The notes under the pieces were generated by a model, which was not told where the DNA came from, did no database searches, and worked only from the letters and a program-made list of their open reading frames with translations. From positions 108,711 to 172,710 of the forward strand of contig JADHNU010000001.1 of NCBI GenBank assembly GCA_016779325.1: a stretch of 64,000 nt of DNA. Reading direction: 5' to 3'. Made by a program: the position numbers and the translations under genes. Of the stretch, positions 1 through 11,568 are shown piece after piece (within the stretch, counting starts at the first letter, position 1; each line of letters starts with the position of its first letter). Source of the DNA: Pseudomonadales bacterium. GTDB lineage: Bacteria; Pseudomonadota; Gammaproteobacteria; Pseudomonadales; Azotimanducaceae.

Positions 1-1
1 G

Positions 2-568
2 GGCGACCACGTACTGCTGCAGCGGCAAGGGCAGCTCGAAACGCTCCGCTTTCCCAAAGGCGCGGCCTCCGCAGGCTTCCAAAGCACCGCCTCGGGCGCG
101 CGAGGTCGCGACGTCTCTGCGTCAAGCACGCCCCGTAGCGCGGTCTTCAACACGACCGCCCGGTCGAACAGCGCCAGCCGCCCCCGGGACCAGTTCGCCG
201 AAGCCGAACAGCGGGCGCGAAGCGGAGCCAGCGCTAACGTCCGCACGCCGGCCTTCTCGCCGCGGGTCGCCCTGCGGGCGTTCCAAGCGGAACTCAGCGA
301 AAAAGGCAGCGCGGCCCTTGCGGGCTATGGGCTGGCCCCGGCTAGCGGAGGCGGCGGCCTAGAAATTAACAATCAGGTACCCGCGGCAGCCCTCGCTCAG
401 GTGGGGTTACGCCCCGGGGACCGCATCCTGACCGTCAATGGCCAGGGCGTGGACGGGCTCGCGCAAAACCCCGACCAAATTGATGCGGTACTTGCCGCCG
501 GCAGCGCCCGCCTGGAAATTCAACGCGGGGAACGGACGTTCTTCGTCACCGCCCCCCTACCCGAGTGA
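2..568 (+). CDS. gspC: Type II secretion inner-membrane protein GspC, C-terminal part (5' end outside window)
   Basis: The reading frame is open from the window edge to TGA at 566-568, so only the last 188 residues are present. The first visible residues (GDHVLLQRQGQLETLRF) look like the end of the GspC homology region that contacts the secretin. A long Ser/Ala/Arg-rich linker follows, then a PDZ domain over roughly the last 90 residues (LRPGDRILTVNGQGVDGL). GspC is a single-pass inner-membrane protein that links the inner-membrane platform to GspD and helps select substrates. gspD begins eight bases downstream, the usual C-D order. The call rests on domain layout plus the neighbour. The transmembrane segment and start are not visible. 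Confidence 0.85.
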   Translation, partial: GDHVLLQRQGQLETLRFPKGAASAGFQSTASGARGRDVSASSTPRSAVFNTTARSNSASRPRDQFAEAEQRARSGASANVRTPAFSPRVALRAFQAELSEKGSAALAGYGLAPASGGGGLEINNQVPAAALAQVGLRPGDRILTVNGQGVDGLAQNPDQIDAVLAAGSARLEIQRGERTFFVTAPLPE

Positions 569-575
569 GCTGCTC

Positions 576-2528
576 ATGCTAAAGCCTTTAGTCCGCCAAG
601 CTCTGGCCCTGCCTCTCGCCTGCTGCCGCCTTCTGGCCGTGGTGGTCCTGCTGGGCGCCGGCCTGCTGACCCATGCCGAGACCGGCAGTTGGCAAATCAA
701 TCTTAAGGATGCGGAGCTCGACGCATTTATCTCCGAGGTCGCGCGCATCACGGGGAAAAACTTCGTTATCGACCCTCGAGTGCAAGGCCGCATCACTATC
801 GTGTCCTCCACCCCGCTGGATGAAGAGGGTGTTTACGAGCTCTTCCAATCCGTCCTTCGAGTGCACGGCTTTGCCGCCATTCCGGCGGGCGGCGTTATAA
901 AAATCGTCCAGCAAACCCTCGCCAAGCAATCGAGCGCCCCCCTAGACTTCACCGAGGGCGCGAACGGCGAAGCCATCGTGACCCGGGTCATCAAGGCGGA
1001 AAACGTGCCCTCGAACGAGCTGGTCAAAATTCTCCGCCCCCTCATCCCCCAGTACGGCCACGTCGCCTCCGTGGACAAGCCCAACGTCATCATCTTGTCC
1101 GACCACGCCGAGAACATCGCGCGCATGGAGAAAATCATCCAAGAGATCGACGTTGCGAATGACGAGCAAGTGGTAGTGGTCCCGCTTAAGGAAGCCTACG
1201 TCGACACCATCGTTGCCCTGCTGGCGGAACTGGCCCCCGATGCCTTGGGGGAAAGCGGCTCAAACCCCCAAGCGGTGCAGGTTGTGGCGAATGCGAGAAA
1301 TAACTCCCTGGTCCTGCGGGGACAAACGGAGCCCCTAGCTCGCCTTCAACGGCTCATTGCCCAATTAGATCAACCCGCTACGCGCCAGGGTTCGACCCGT
1401 GTTTTCCGTCTTAGCCATGCGGACGCCGACCAGGTGGCAACCCTGCTCAAGGGCGTGGTCTCCACCAAGGAAGGAGGGGGGCAGGGCGACGCAGGCACCA
1501 CCATTGCCGCGGACCCATCGCTGAATGCCGTCGTTGTCCGCAGTGATCCTTCCACGCTGGCGGAGGTTTCCGAGCTCCTCCAAAGCTTGGATGTGCGCCG
1601 CACCCAGGTGCTCATCGAGGCCGCTATTGTCGAGGTAGCCCTACAAGATCGCCGCGATCTGGGCGTAGATATGGCGGTGATTGATCGCAAAGGAGAATCG
1701 GCACCCCTTGCCGTGAGTCCGCTGGCTGGCGCGCTGCAGGCGCTCCTGGGCACGAGCCTTGGTACGGGAGCCATAGAGACGACTCAAGATCTGAACCTCC
1801 TGGGCGCGGGGGCCAGCCTGACGAATCCCACCGTGGCCGTGGCCAAGCTCTCGAATGGCATTTCCTTCGGCGCGGTTTTGCAGGCCCTAAGCAGCAACAG
1901 CGATTCCGACCTGCTCTCTACCCCGAGCATCCTGACCCTGGATAACGAGGAAGCCTCCATCGTTGTCGGCCAGAATGTGCCCTTTCGGACCGGCTCCTTC
2001 ACCACCAATCAAAACGGGGCAAACAACCCCTTCACCACGATCCAGCGCGAGGACGTAGGTATCACGCTGCGCGTCATACCCCATATTCACGAGGGCGATT
2101 CGGTCCGCCTGGAAGTGGAGCAAGTGGTTTCCTCCGTCGCGAACGCAGGCACCATTGGCGCCAGCGGTTTTTCCGACATCGTAACCAACAAACGCACCAT
2201 CAATACGGTCATTCTTGCCGAAGATGCCCAAACGATTGTGCTCGGCGGACTGATTCAAGATGACACCCAGGAAAGCATTCAGCGCGTGCCCCTGCTGTCC
2301 TCCCTGCCCCTAGCCGGCAAGCTCTTTCGCAGCACCAGCACGGAACGGGTGAAGCGGAATTTGCTGGTCTTTCTCCGGCCGACCATTCTTCGCGATACGG
2401 GAGATGTGGAAGCCATTACCACCCGCAAGGCCGAGGGGATTTGGCGGGTTAACCCCGAGCCCAAGGCCACGGCGGAAGCGCCGCCTATCGACGGCTACTA
2501 TGAAGGGCGAAACCCCTCCAGCCCCTAA
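576..2528 (+). CDS. gspD: Type II secretion system secretin GspD
   Basis: 650 residues forming the outer-membrane channel of the type II secretion system. A Sec signal peptide covers about residues 1-34 (hydrophobic stretch LLAVVVLLGAGLLTHA). Next come an N0 domain (QINLKDAELDAFISEVARIT), three N1-N3 repeats (for example VIKAENVPSNELVKILRPLI), and the secretin core with VGQNVPFRTGSFTT and the C-terminal VPLLSSLPLAGKLFRST block. The ATG at 576 is chosen because it starts a clean signal peptide eight bases after gspC. An upstream in-frame start at 438 lies inside gspC. The C-terminal tail is short and Pro-rich, and no pilotin gene is nearby. gspE does not follow, so the remaining secretion genes must lie upstream or elsewhere. 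Confidence 0.96.
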   Translation: MLKPLVRQALALPLACCRLLAVVVLLGAGLLTHAETGSWQINLKDAELDAFISEVARITGKNFVIDPRVQGRITIVSSTPLDEEGVYELFQSVLRVHGFAAIPAGGVIKIVQQTLAKQSSAPLDFTEGANGEAIVTRVIKAENVPSNELVKILRPLIPQYGHVASVDKPNVIILSDHAENIARMEKIIQEIDVANDEQVVVVPLKEAYVDTIVALLAELAPDALGESGSNPQAVQVVANARNNSLVLRGQTEPLARLQRLIAQLDQPATRQGSTRVFRLSHADADQVATLLKGVVSTKEGGGQGDAGTTIAADPSLNAVVVRSDPSTLAEVSELLQSLDVRRTQVLIEAAIVEVALQDRRDLGVDMAVIDRKGESAPLAVSPLAGALQALLGTSLGTGAIETTQDLNLLGAGASLTNPTVAVAKLSNGISFGAVLQALSSNSDSDLLSTPSILTLDNEEASIVVGQNVPFRTGSFTTNQNGANNPFTTIQREDVGITLRVIPHIHEGDSVRLEVEQVVSSVANAGTIGASGFSDIVTNKRTINTVILAEDAQTIVLGGLIQDDTQESIQRVPLLSSLPLAGKLFRSTSTERVKRNLLVFLRPTILRDTGDVEAITTRKAEGIWRVNPEPKATAEAPPIDGYYEGRNPSSP

Positions 2529-2586
2529 CGCCTTTTCGTGACCGCCCTTGCTAAACTTACGGCCGCACCCTGGGGAGAGGACGGCA

Positions 2587-4953
2587 TTGATTCAGCGCAA
2601 GGGAAACAGCTGGCTGTATGGCAGCCTGCGGGGGCTGCTCGGTCGTGCGTTCCGCGCTCGAGCGCTCGACGTCGAGGGGCTCCCAGAGGGGCTCGGCCCC
2701 AAGCCCATCTACGTGCTGGAGGAGCGCTCCCACCTTGCCCGCCTCGTGCTGGAAAGCGTCTGTGCGCATCACGGTCTCCCGGAAGCGGAGGGCGAGCACG
2801 GCGCCCCCGGGGCGGGCCCGGGGCTTGTGTATCTGCGCCGCCGGGAAGGGAGTTGGCTCTTTGGGCGACGCAGCGCTCGTCGTTACTCCGACGCCTTTCC
2901 CGAGCTGGCTACCGCCCTCGGCGGTCCCTCGCCTCCGCAACTGATTCCCGTCTCGGTCTTTTGGGGACGCGCACCGCAGCGGGAAGGGGCCTTCCTAGCC
3001 TGGCTTTTCAGCGAACGTTGGGCCGCCACAGGCCGCCTTCGGCGCTGGCTGGCCTTCGCCCTTAACCGGCAACACATCTTTCTACGTTTTGCGCCGCCTA
3101 TTCCTACGGACGCCTTCCCCCCCGATTGCCCCGCACCCATCGCTGAGCGTCGGCTGCTGCGGCTCTTGCGCCAGCGATTCCGCAGCCACCGGGAAGCGCT
3201 CCTGGGTCCAGACCTTTCGCACCGGCGCACGCTCATGAACGCGGTGCTGAGCGACCCCCGGGTACTCGAGGCCATCGAGGCCTCGGATCAGCCCCGGGCA
3301 AAGGCCTGGGGTGAGGCCCGGGCCATGGCACGGGAGATCGTTTCAGATATTTCCTATCCCACGGTCCGGTTCTTTGATTGGCTCCTCAGCTGGCTCTGGA
3401 ACCGCCTGTATGATGGCGTCGAGGTTCGCAATCTCGACCACGTTCGGGCCCTTGCCGGGGACCACACCCTGATTTATGCGCCCTGCCACCGCAGCCATGT
3501 CGACTACCTGCTTCTAAGCTACGTCTTGTTCTACGGGGGACTCATGCTCCCTCACATTGCCGCGGGCAATAATCTCAATCTTCCCGTCGCCGGTCCGCTG
3601 CTTCGCCGCGGCGGCGCTTTCTTCATGCGACGAAAGTTTGCGGGAGATCAGCTCTACACCGCCGTATTTGAAAGCTACGTCGACCGGCTCTGCTCTCAGG
3701 GCTTTGCCATGGAGTATTTTATTGAGGGCGGTCGAAGCCGTAGCGGACGCATGCTCGGAGCGCGTTGGGGGATGCTACGCATGACCTTGGCCGCCCAAGC
3801 CCGGGGGCTAAAGCGTCCCCTAGCCTTCATTCCCGTCCACCTAGGCTATGAGCGCATCATCGAGGGGGGCAGCTATCTCAAGGAACTTCGCGGCGGCAAA
3901 AAGGAGCGGGAAACGCTTTTCGGCCTGCTGCGTTCCGCCCGCCAGTTCCTTCGCCAACGCTTTGGCCGGGTAACGGTAACCTTTGGGGAGGCGCTAACCC
4001 TTCCCGAAACGGCTGCCCCCCAGCCCCTTACTCCGGACGCTGAAACACAGCGCCTAAGCCGCCTCGGCAACCAGCTCCTGGGGCGCGTCAACGCCATCGC
4101 GCCCTCGAATGGCATACAGCGCCTGGCACTCGTATTTCTTGCCGCGCCGGAGGCCCAACTCAGGGCAGCCAGCGCCCAAGAGTGCCTAAGCGGGCTCGAG
4201 GCTCTCCTGAAAGCCCTCCCCCTCGGCCCCCTCCAACGCCATCCCACTCTAGCTACGGAGGCCTTGCTTGCGCGCGGGGAAGAGGAAGGACTCCTCGAGC
4301 GGCTAGCGGACCCCCTGGGCCCCGTACTCAGCGCTCAACGGGCCGCGCCCTATCTGCTTTGGTATCGCAACAGCCTGGCCCATAGCGTGGTGCTACCCGC
4401 TGTGGTGCTTGCCCTGCTGCGCCGCATGGGACAGGAACGCTTTCTCGCGGCGGCCTTTGAGCTCCTCCGACCGCTGGTTGTGCACTGCTGGAAGCTGCCT
4501 ACGGCGGGGGACGCCCTTCCCGACTTCGAGAGCGTAGCCCACGCCCTGGAGACGGCGGGCTTGAGCACTCGCCACGGACAACGAGGATGGCGCGTGGAGG
4601 AGCATCCCCTCGCCGCGCTCCTTGCCCGCCTGGGCGACGAAATTTTGAATCGACTGTTCCTCGCCGGTCAGCTTCTGGCGCTGAATCCCGGGCTTACGGC
4701 GGACGTCTTTGAAGCCCGCTGGGAAAGCCTGGTCCTGCGCTGGGCCCCGCCCCTTCCGGGCGACGAAAAGAGCCTCCTGTCTGAACGCCATGGCCTAGCC
4801 GACGTCGCCCTTGAACAGGGCTTCGCAGGGCGTCGTGACGGCCAACTTCATCCGACCCCGAAGCTCACCCAGGTCCTTCGCCTTGGGCGCCGCGCGATTG
4901 ATCCGACCCTTCGCGCCCAGCTGACGGCCCCAACTCACTATTCAGCGCCCTAA
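2587..4953 (+). CDS. plsB: Glycerol-3-phosphate 1-O-acyltransferase PlsB
   Basis: A protein of about 788 residues that transfers an acyl group to sn-glycerol 3-phosphate at the inner membrane, the first step of phospholipid synthesis. The catalytic HX4D motif is in APCHRSHVDY at about residues 299-308. The substrate-binding block FIEGGRSRSGRM and the later block IPVHLGYERIIEGGSY match the family, and length is close to E. coli PlsB (about 800). The start is a TTG at 2587, six bases after a strong ribosome site GGGGAGAGG (2572-2580). Another TTG at 2548 would add 13 residues but has no good site. The 3' end overlaps the convergent rsmJ by 89 bases. Confidence 0.95.
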   Translation: MIQRKGNSWLYGSLRGLLGRAFRARALDVEGLPEGLGPKPIYVLEERSHLARLVLESVCAHHGLPEAEGEHGAPGAGPGLVYLRRREGSWLFGRRSARRYSDAFPELATALGGPSPPQLIPVSVFWGRAPQREGAFLAWLFSERWAATGRLRRWLAFALNRQHIFLRFAPPIPTDAFPPDCPAPIAERRLLRLLRQRFRSHREALLGPDLSHRRTLMNAVLSDPRVLEAIEASDQPRAKAWGEARAMAREIVSDISYPTVRFFDWLLSWLWNRLYDGVEVRNLDHVRALAGDHTLIYAPCHRSHVDYLLLSYVLFYGGLMLPHIAAGNNLNLPVAGPLLRRGGAFFMRRKFAGDQLYTAVFESYVDRLCSQGFAMEYFIEGGRSRSGRMLGARWGMLRMTLAAQARGLKRPLAFIPVHLGYERIIEGGSYLKELRGGKKERETLFGLLRSARQFLRQRFGRVTVTFGEALTLPETAAPQPLTPDAETQRLSRLGNQLLGRVNAIAPSNGIQRLALVFLAAPEAQLRAASAQECLSGLEALLKALPLGPLQRHPTLATEALLARGEEEGLLERLADPLGPVLSAQRAAPYLLWYRNSLAHSVVLPAVVLALLRRMGQERFLAAAFELLRPLVVHCWKLPTAGDALPDFESVAHALETAGLSTRHGQRGWRVEEHPLAALLARLGDEILNRLFLAGQLLALNPGLTADVFEARWESLVLRWAPPLPGDEKSLLSERHGLADVALEQGFAGRRDGQLHPTPKLTQVLRLGRRAIDPTLRAQLTAPTHYSAP

Positions 4954-5650
4954 GCCAACCGTAGAAATTCACTGCGCGGCCCTCGTGGACGAACGCGGGC
5001 GCGGGGCCCGGCGGCCGGTAGTGGTGAGGCCCTTTCATGACAATACGACGAAAAGGCTGAGCGCGCGCTGCGCTCAGGAGCGCTTCCGGTTGCGTCGTGG
5101 CCGGCGCTTCACCAAAAAGGACCGCTAAGATCCGCAGCTCCCGGGCGCCGAGCGCCGCCTTTCGGCGGGCGGGATACATGGGATCGAGGTAGGCAGCCTC
5201 ATAGCCAGAAAAAGCCAGATCGCAAGCGTCCCCGTGGTACAGCCGGAGCCTTCCCCCCCAGGGGGCTTGGCCGGCTCGCTCCGCCCGCTGCAGCGCGTCC
5301 ACAAGCAGCGCAAAAACCACGGGATGGCGCTCCACGATGAGCACTTCCGCCCCCGCAGCGGCAATGCGCGTGCCATCCCCCCCGAGGCCACCGGTCATGT
5401 CTACCACGGACTGAATCCCGCTTTGGCGCCGAACGCCAAGGGCGCGCAGCACCGGCTCTTCCGCGGCCCGCGCCAGGCGATGGGCTACCCGCCCCCGAAG
5501 AAAATCGATGGACAGATCACCCAAACCAAGGCCTGGGGGCGATCCCAAAGTTAAGGGAGACCGGCTTTTCCAAGACCACCCCGGCGGCAGGGGCGACTGA
5601 AGACCGGCCTCAAGCTGGATGGCAAGAGGCCGCTGGCCCAGGGGCGTCAC
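4865..5650 (-). CDS. rsmJ: 16S rRNA (guanine1516-N2)-methyltransferase RsmJ
   Basis: 261 residues. RsmJ methylates G1516 of 16S rRNA using S-adenosylmethionine. The SAM-binding loop is DMTGGLGGDG at about residues 84-93, and the catalytic-type motif DPMYPARRKAALG lies near residue 159. The order SIDFLRGRVAHRL, SAM loop, DPMYP and IVMKGPHHYRP is characteristic of the YhiQ/RsmJ family. The start is GTG at 5650 in a GTGA overlap with the tsaB stop, so the two are translationally coupled. The C-terminus runs about 30 residues beyond the conserved core (LRALNSELGPS onward) and reads into the 3' end of plsB on the other strand. Confidence 0.9.
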   Translation of the reverse strand: MTPLGQRPLAIQLEAGLQSPLPPGWSWKSRSPLTLGSPPGLGLGDLSIDFLRGRVAHRLARAAEEPVLRALGVRRQSGIQSVVDMTGGLGGDGTRIAAAGAEVLIVERHPVVFALLVDALQRAERAGQAPWGGRLRLYHGDACDLAFSGYEAAYLDPMYPARRKAALGARELRILAVLFGEAPATTQPEALLSAARAQPFRRIVMKGPHHYRPPGPAPAFVHEGRAVNFYGWLRALNSELGPSAGREGSDQSRGAQGEGPG

Positions 5651-6354
5651 GAAGCGCTAGCCCCCTTCGCCGCTGGCTGCCAGCGAGTCTGGCCCTCTAG
5701 GTAGCGCGGAACGGCAAGCGCAGCCGAACCGGGCGGGCGCGTTAGGGCGAGGGGCAAAAGCGCCCGCGCATCGACCAGCAGCTCGGGCAGCTGAAGCGCA
5801 GCCGTTGCCACCCAGGGAGCGAGGCGAGGAAGCGCCACCGCATCGCCTAGGGCCACCCAGGATTGCGTGCTTGCCCGCGCATCGAGAAGGGTATCGATGG
5901 CCACAATTTCATCCTCTCCCGTGCGGCGCACCACGCCGTTCGCCACGGCAAAGCGGGCGCGGTAGACCTCATCCATACGCGCATCTACCAGCACGTCCAG
6001 GGACGCCGGTGCGTCTGCGGGTAGCACGCGCACCGCCGATAGGGCCAGCGCCTCAAGACTGGAAAGGCAAAGCACCGGGGCACCCGCCGCGTAGGCGAGG
6101 GCCTGGGCTGCGGCCGTACCGATGCGGAGCCCCGTAAAAGCACCAGGGCCCACGGTCACCAAGACGAGATCTAGCCCCCGCGGCGCCAGCATTGCCTCTC
6201 TGAAAAGCTCGTCGAGCAGCGCAAGAAGCCGCTGGTTATGAATGCGCGCCCCCACCTCATGGCGGAAGAACACCTGCCCCCCGGTCTGTAGGGCCAGGGA
6301 ACAGGCGGGGCCAGAGGTATCCAGTGCGAGCACATGCTCGAAATACGTTTCCAT
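5647..6354 (-). CDS. tsaB: tRNA threonylcarbamoyladenosine biosynthesis protein TsaB
   Basis: 235 residues with an ASKHA-type fold: an N-terminal strand LALDTSGPACSLAL, a conserved HNQRLLALLDELF helix and the family signature VTVGPGAFTGLRIG at about residues 67-80. TsaB is the partner of TsaD in making the t6A modification of tRNAs that read ANN codons. It lacks catalytic residues of its own but is needed for complex assembly with TsaD and TsaE. The ATG at 6354 diverges from moeA, 62 bases away. It is followed without a gap by rsmJ. Confidence 0.93.
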   Translation of the reverse strand: METYFEHVLALDTSGPACSLALQTGGQVFFRHEVGARIHNQRLLALLDELFREAMLAPRGLDLVLVTVGPGAFTGLRIGTAAAQALAYAAGAPVLCLSSLEALALSAVRVLPADAPASLDVLVDARMDEVYRARFAVANGVVRRTGEDEIVAIDTLLDARASTQSWVALGDAVALPRLAPWVATAALQLPELLVDARALLPLALTRPPGSAALAVPRYLEGQTRWQPAAKGASAS

Positions 6355-6378
6355 GGGGTGCCCTTTTATCCAGGGCGG

Positions 6379-6384
6379 TAGAAT
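6379..6384 (+). promoter_or_regulatory. Possible -10 box for moeA
   Basis: TAGAAT lies 33 bases upstream of the moeA ATG in the 62-base gap between divergent tsaB and moeA. I see no good -35 at the expected distance, so this is a weak prediction from one hexamer and the divergent arrangement. Confidence 0.3.
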
Positions 6385-6416
6385 ACGGGCTCCGCCCGAA
6401 AAGGACGACCCACGCC

Positions 6417-7622
6417 ATGATCGAACTCGACGACGCTTGGGCGCAGCTTTCCGCCGAACTTTGGCGGCCCCAAGACGCCGAAAGCGTCCCCTTAGATGCC
6501 GCGCTGGGACGGGTTCTGAGCGCGCCGCCCAAAGCGCCCCATGCCGTGCCTCCGTTCCCCGCCGCGGCCATGGATGGCTACGCCTGTGCGGCCAGCGATC
6601 TCCCCCAGCTCCTCACCACGGGACTCCCCGTAATCGGCACAGCCTTCGCGGGCACCCCTTGGCAAGGCGATCTACCCCCAAGGACCTGCCTGCGCATTTT
6701 TACCGGGGCGGCGGTGCCCCCACCCTGCAATACGGTGCTGCCGCAAGAGGAGGTCCAGCGCGAGGGAGACCGAATCAGAGCGTCCGCCCGTCTCGAAGGC
6801 CACCGCTATGTCCGGCCAGCTGGCGGTGATTTCCCAGCGGAAACGCCCATCGGCCAAGCGAACCAACGCCTCACCGCTCGCCATCTTGGGCTGTTTGCCG
6901 CCGCCGGCCTGAGCGCCGTCGCGTGCTGGCGCCGGCCTCGGGTAGCCCTCCTCAGCACCGGAGACGAACTCGCTGCGCCCGGGGCACCCCTTGCCTGGGG
7001 GCAGATCCATGATGCCAGTCGCTTCCTCCTTCCCGGGGCCCTGGAGGCCCTTCCCGTCGAGCTGCTGGGAACCTGGCACTGTGGCGACAGCATGGAAAGT
7101 CTAGAGCACACTCTTGCGACCATGCTGGAGGCGGAGCCCGACGTCTTGATCTCTACGGGGGGCGTTTCCGTGGGCGATGCCGATTACCTAAGGCCCTGGC
7201 TAGCGGCCCGGGGGACGCTTCGCTTCCATCGCCTCGCCCTTAAACCTGGCCGCCCCTTTACCTTCGGACTCCTGAACGAGCGCCTGGCGTTTTTTGGTCT
7301 TCCGGGGAACCCAGTCTCATCCTATGTGACCTTTCTACTGCTTGTCGCCCCGGCGCTCCGCCAGCTAGCGGGCGAATGCGCGACGCCACCACTTCGGCTG
7401 CGAGGTCGGCTTGCGGAACCGCTAAAAAAAGCACCCGGACGTCGGGATTTTCAACGCGCATACTTTACGACAACGGAAAACGGCTTTCTTGTTAGCAGCT
7501 TTCCAGAGCAAGACTCCCATCTTCTAAGCGTACTTGCCGAAGCGAACTGCTTGCTCGATCTTCCCCTTGCCTGCGGGGATCTCCCTGCCGGCACCGAGGT
7601 CACCTTTCTGCCCCTAAGCTAA
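6417..7622 (+). CDS. moeA: Molybdopterin molybdenumtransferase MoeA
   Basis: 401 residues. MoeA inserts molybdate into adenylylated molybdopterin in the cytoplasm to make the molybdenum cofactor. Visible family blocks are VPPFPAAAMDGYA (about 44-56), LSTGDELAAPG (179-189), ISTGGVSVGDADYL (245-258) and GLPGNPVSSYVTF. The ATG at 6417 has an AAAGGACGA site about nine bases upstream. An in-frame upstream start at 6324 would overlap divergent tsaB and is rejected. MoaA-MoaE genes are not nearby, so this is an isolated member of the pathway. Confidence 0.95.
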   Translation: MIELDDAWAQLSAELWRPQDAESVPLDAALGRVLSAPPKAPHAVPPFPAAAMDGYACAASDLPQLLTTGLPVIGTAFAGTPWQGDLPPRTCLRIFTGAAVPPPCNTVLPQEEVQREGDRIRASARLEGHRYVRPAGGDFPAETPIGQANQRLTARHLGLFAAAGLSAVACWRRPRVALLSTGDELAAPGAPLAWGQIHDASRFLLPGALEALPVELLGTWHCGDSMESLEHTLATMLEAEPDVLISTGGVSVGDADYLRPWLAARGTLRFHRLALKPGRPFTFGLLNERLAFFGLPGNPVSSYVTFLLLVAPALRQLAGECATPPLRLRGRLAEPLKKAPGRRDFQRAYFTTTENGFLVSSFPEQDSHLLSVLAEANCLLDLPLACGDLPAGTEVTFLPLS

Positions 7623-7640
7623 AGCGCTTTATTGCGGGCA

Positions 7641-7667
7641 AAAAAAGCCCCGCTAGCGCGGGGCCTT
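7641..7667 (-). terminator. Rho-independent terminator of the AlgP-like gene
   Basis: Read on the minus strand this is GGCCCCGCGCTAGCGGGGC followed by six T, just after the stop of the Lys/Ala-rich protein. The stem is GC-rich and the T tract immediate. On the plus strand only a short CTTT follows the stem, so it would end moeA transcripts less well. Confidence 0.85.
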
Positions 7668-7691
7668 TACCAGACTAGGCTTCGCTGCGGC

Positions 7692-8375
7692 TTACTTCTG
7701 GTTGGCCGGCGCTGGCGCCTTCTTCGCAGCGGGGGCCTTCTTCACGGCCGGCGCCTTCTTCACCGCCGGCGCCTTTGCCTTGGGTGCGGCCTTCGCAGCC
7801 GGTGCTTTAGCTGGAACGGCCTTAGGCGCCGATGCCTTTCGTGCCGTGCCTTTTTTGGCCCCCTTTTCTAGAGCGCGAAGCCGACGAGCCGCCGTGGCAG
7901 ATCGCTTCGCAGCGCGCCGCTTCTCTGCCCGGGCCAGCTCCGCCGCCTTCTTGGCACGAAATTGAGCCACGGCTTTCTCCAGACGCTCAGCTAGTTTTGC
8001 AGCGCCGGCCTTGTTCGCTGCCTCGAGGCCAGCCTGAATGGTGGCCTTTTGCGCAACGAGCTTCGCTGCCGCCTTCTCAGCCCGCAGGGCAGCTTGTGCC
8101 TGGGCAATCTTGCTTCGCGCTGCACGCAGCTTATCGTTGGCCTTGCCCAGCGCTGTCCGCGCGGCGAGCACGGCCCTCTTATCCGTCGCCTTCTTGGAGC
8201 CCCGTGCTTTGACCTGCGCAGCCAGAAGCCGCTTCTTCCCCTCAGCGACACGGCCGCGTTCAGCGTCCATGACTTTTTGCGCTGCAGCCAGCGCCTTCTC
8301 CGCCTTGGACTGAGCGGGTTTTGCAGCGCTAGCGGGCGCCTTTTTTACCGTTGTGCTTCGCGGCGCTTTAGCCAT
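7692..8375 (-). CDS. Histone H1-like / AlgP-like Lys- and Ala-rich DNA-binding protein
   Basis: 227 residues, almost entirely Ala, Lys and Arg with very few aromatic residues. A predicted long helical or coiled-coil N-terminal part (about 25-165) is followed by a disordered basic tail with tandem KKAPAV/KKAPAA hexapeptides, as in eukaryotic H1 tails and Pseudomonas AlgP (AlgR3). By analogy it should bind DNA non-specifically and act on nucleoid structure or transcription. A link to exopolysaccharide is known for Pseudomonas AlgP only. A strong site (AAAGGAG) precedes the ATG and a strong terminator follows, so it forms its own transcription unit. The tail repeats are prone to length change. 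Confidence 0.75.
   Translation of the reverse strand: MAKAPRSTTVKKAPASAAKPAQSKAEKALAAAQKVMDAERGRVAEGKKRLLAAQVKARGSKKATDKRAVLAARTALGKANDKLRAARSKIAQAQAALRAEKAAAKLVAQKATIQAGLEAANKAGAAKLAERLEKAVAQFRAKKAAELARAEKRRAAKRSATAARRLRALEKGAKKGTARKASAPKAVPAKAPAAKAAPKAKAPAVKKAPAVKKAPAAKKAPAPANQK
7711..7777 (-). repeat. Tandem 18-base repeats coding for KKAPAx units
   Basis: Near-identical units of the form GCCTTCTTCACNGCCGGC (plus strand) repeat three to four times in the C-terminal coding part of the AlgP-like protein. They are coding repeats encoding the basic tail. Copy number probably varies between strains. Confidence 0.7.
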
Positions 8376-8495
8376 GGAGAGCTCCTTTCAACTTTTTAGA
8401 AAAGCAAATTTGTTTGCGCGGAGACGATGATACGAGCTCAGAGAAGGAATTTCATCTTTCCTCGCACCGCACCTTCAGACGATTTTTCTCTGGCG

Positions 8496-8535
8496 CAAAA
8501 AAAACGCCTCGACCCGGCTTAGATCGAGGCGTTTA
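8496..8535 (-). terminator. Rho-independent terminator of adk
   Basis: On the minus strand an AAACGCCTCGA arm pairs with TCGAGGCGTTT across a short loop, and the distal arm runs directly into eight T. It sits about 15 bases after the adk stop and closes the long minus-strand block. Confidence 0.9.
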
Positions 8536-8550
8536 TTCGAAAACCTGAAA

Positions 8551-11560
<3,010 letters not shown>

Positions 11561-11568
11561 CAGCCCCC

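Noticed and set aside
7711..7777. Possible CRISPR-like short tandem repeats
   Set aside because: Contiguous 18-base units in phase with a coding frame, no spacers: coding repeats of the AlgP-like tail.
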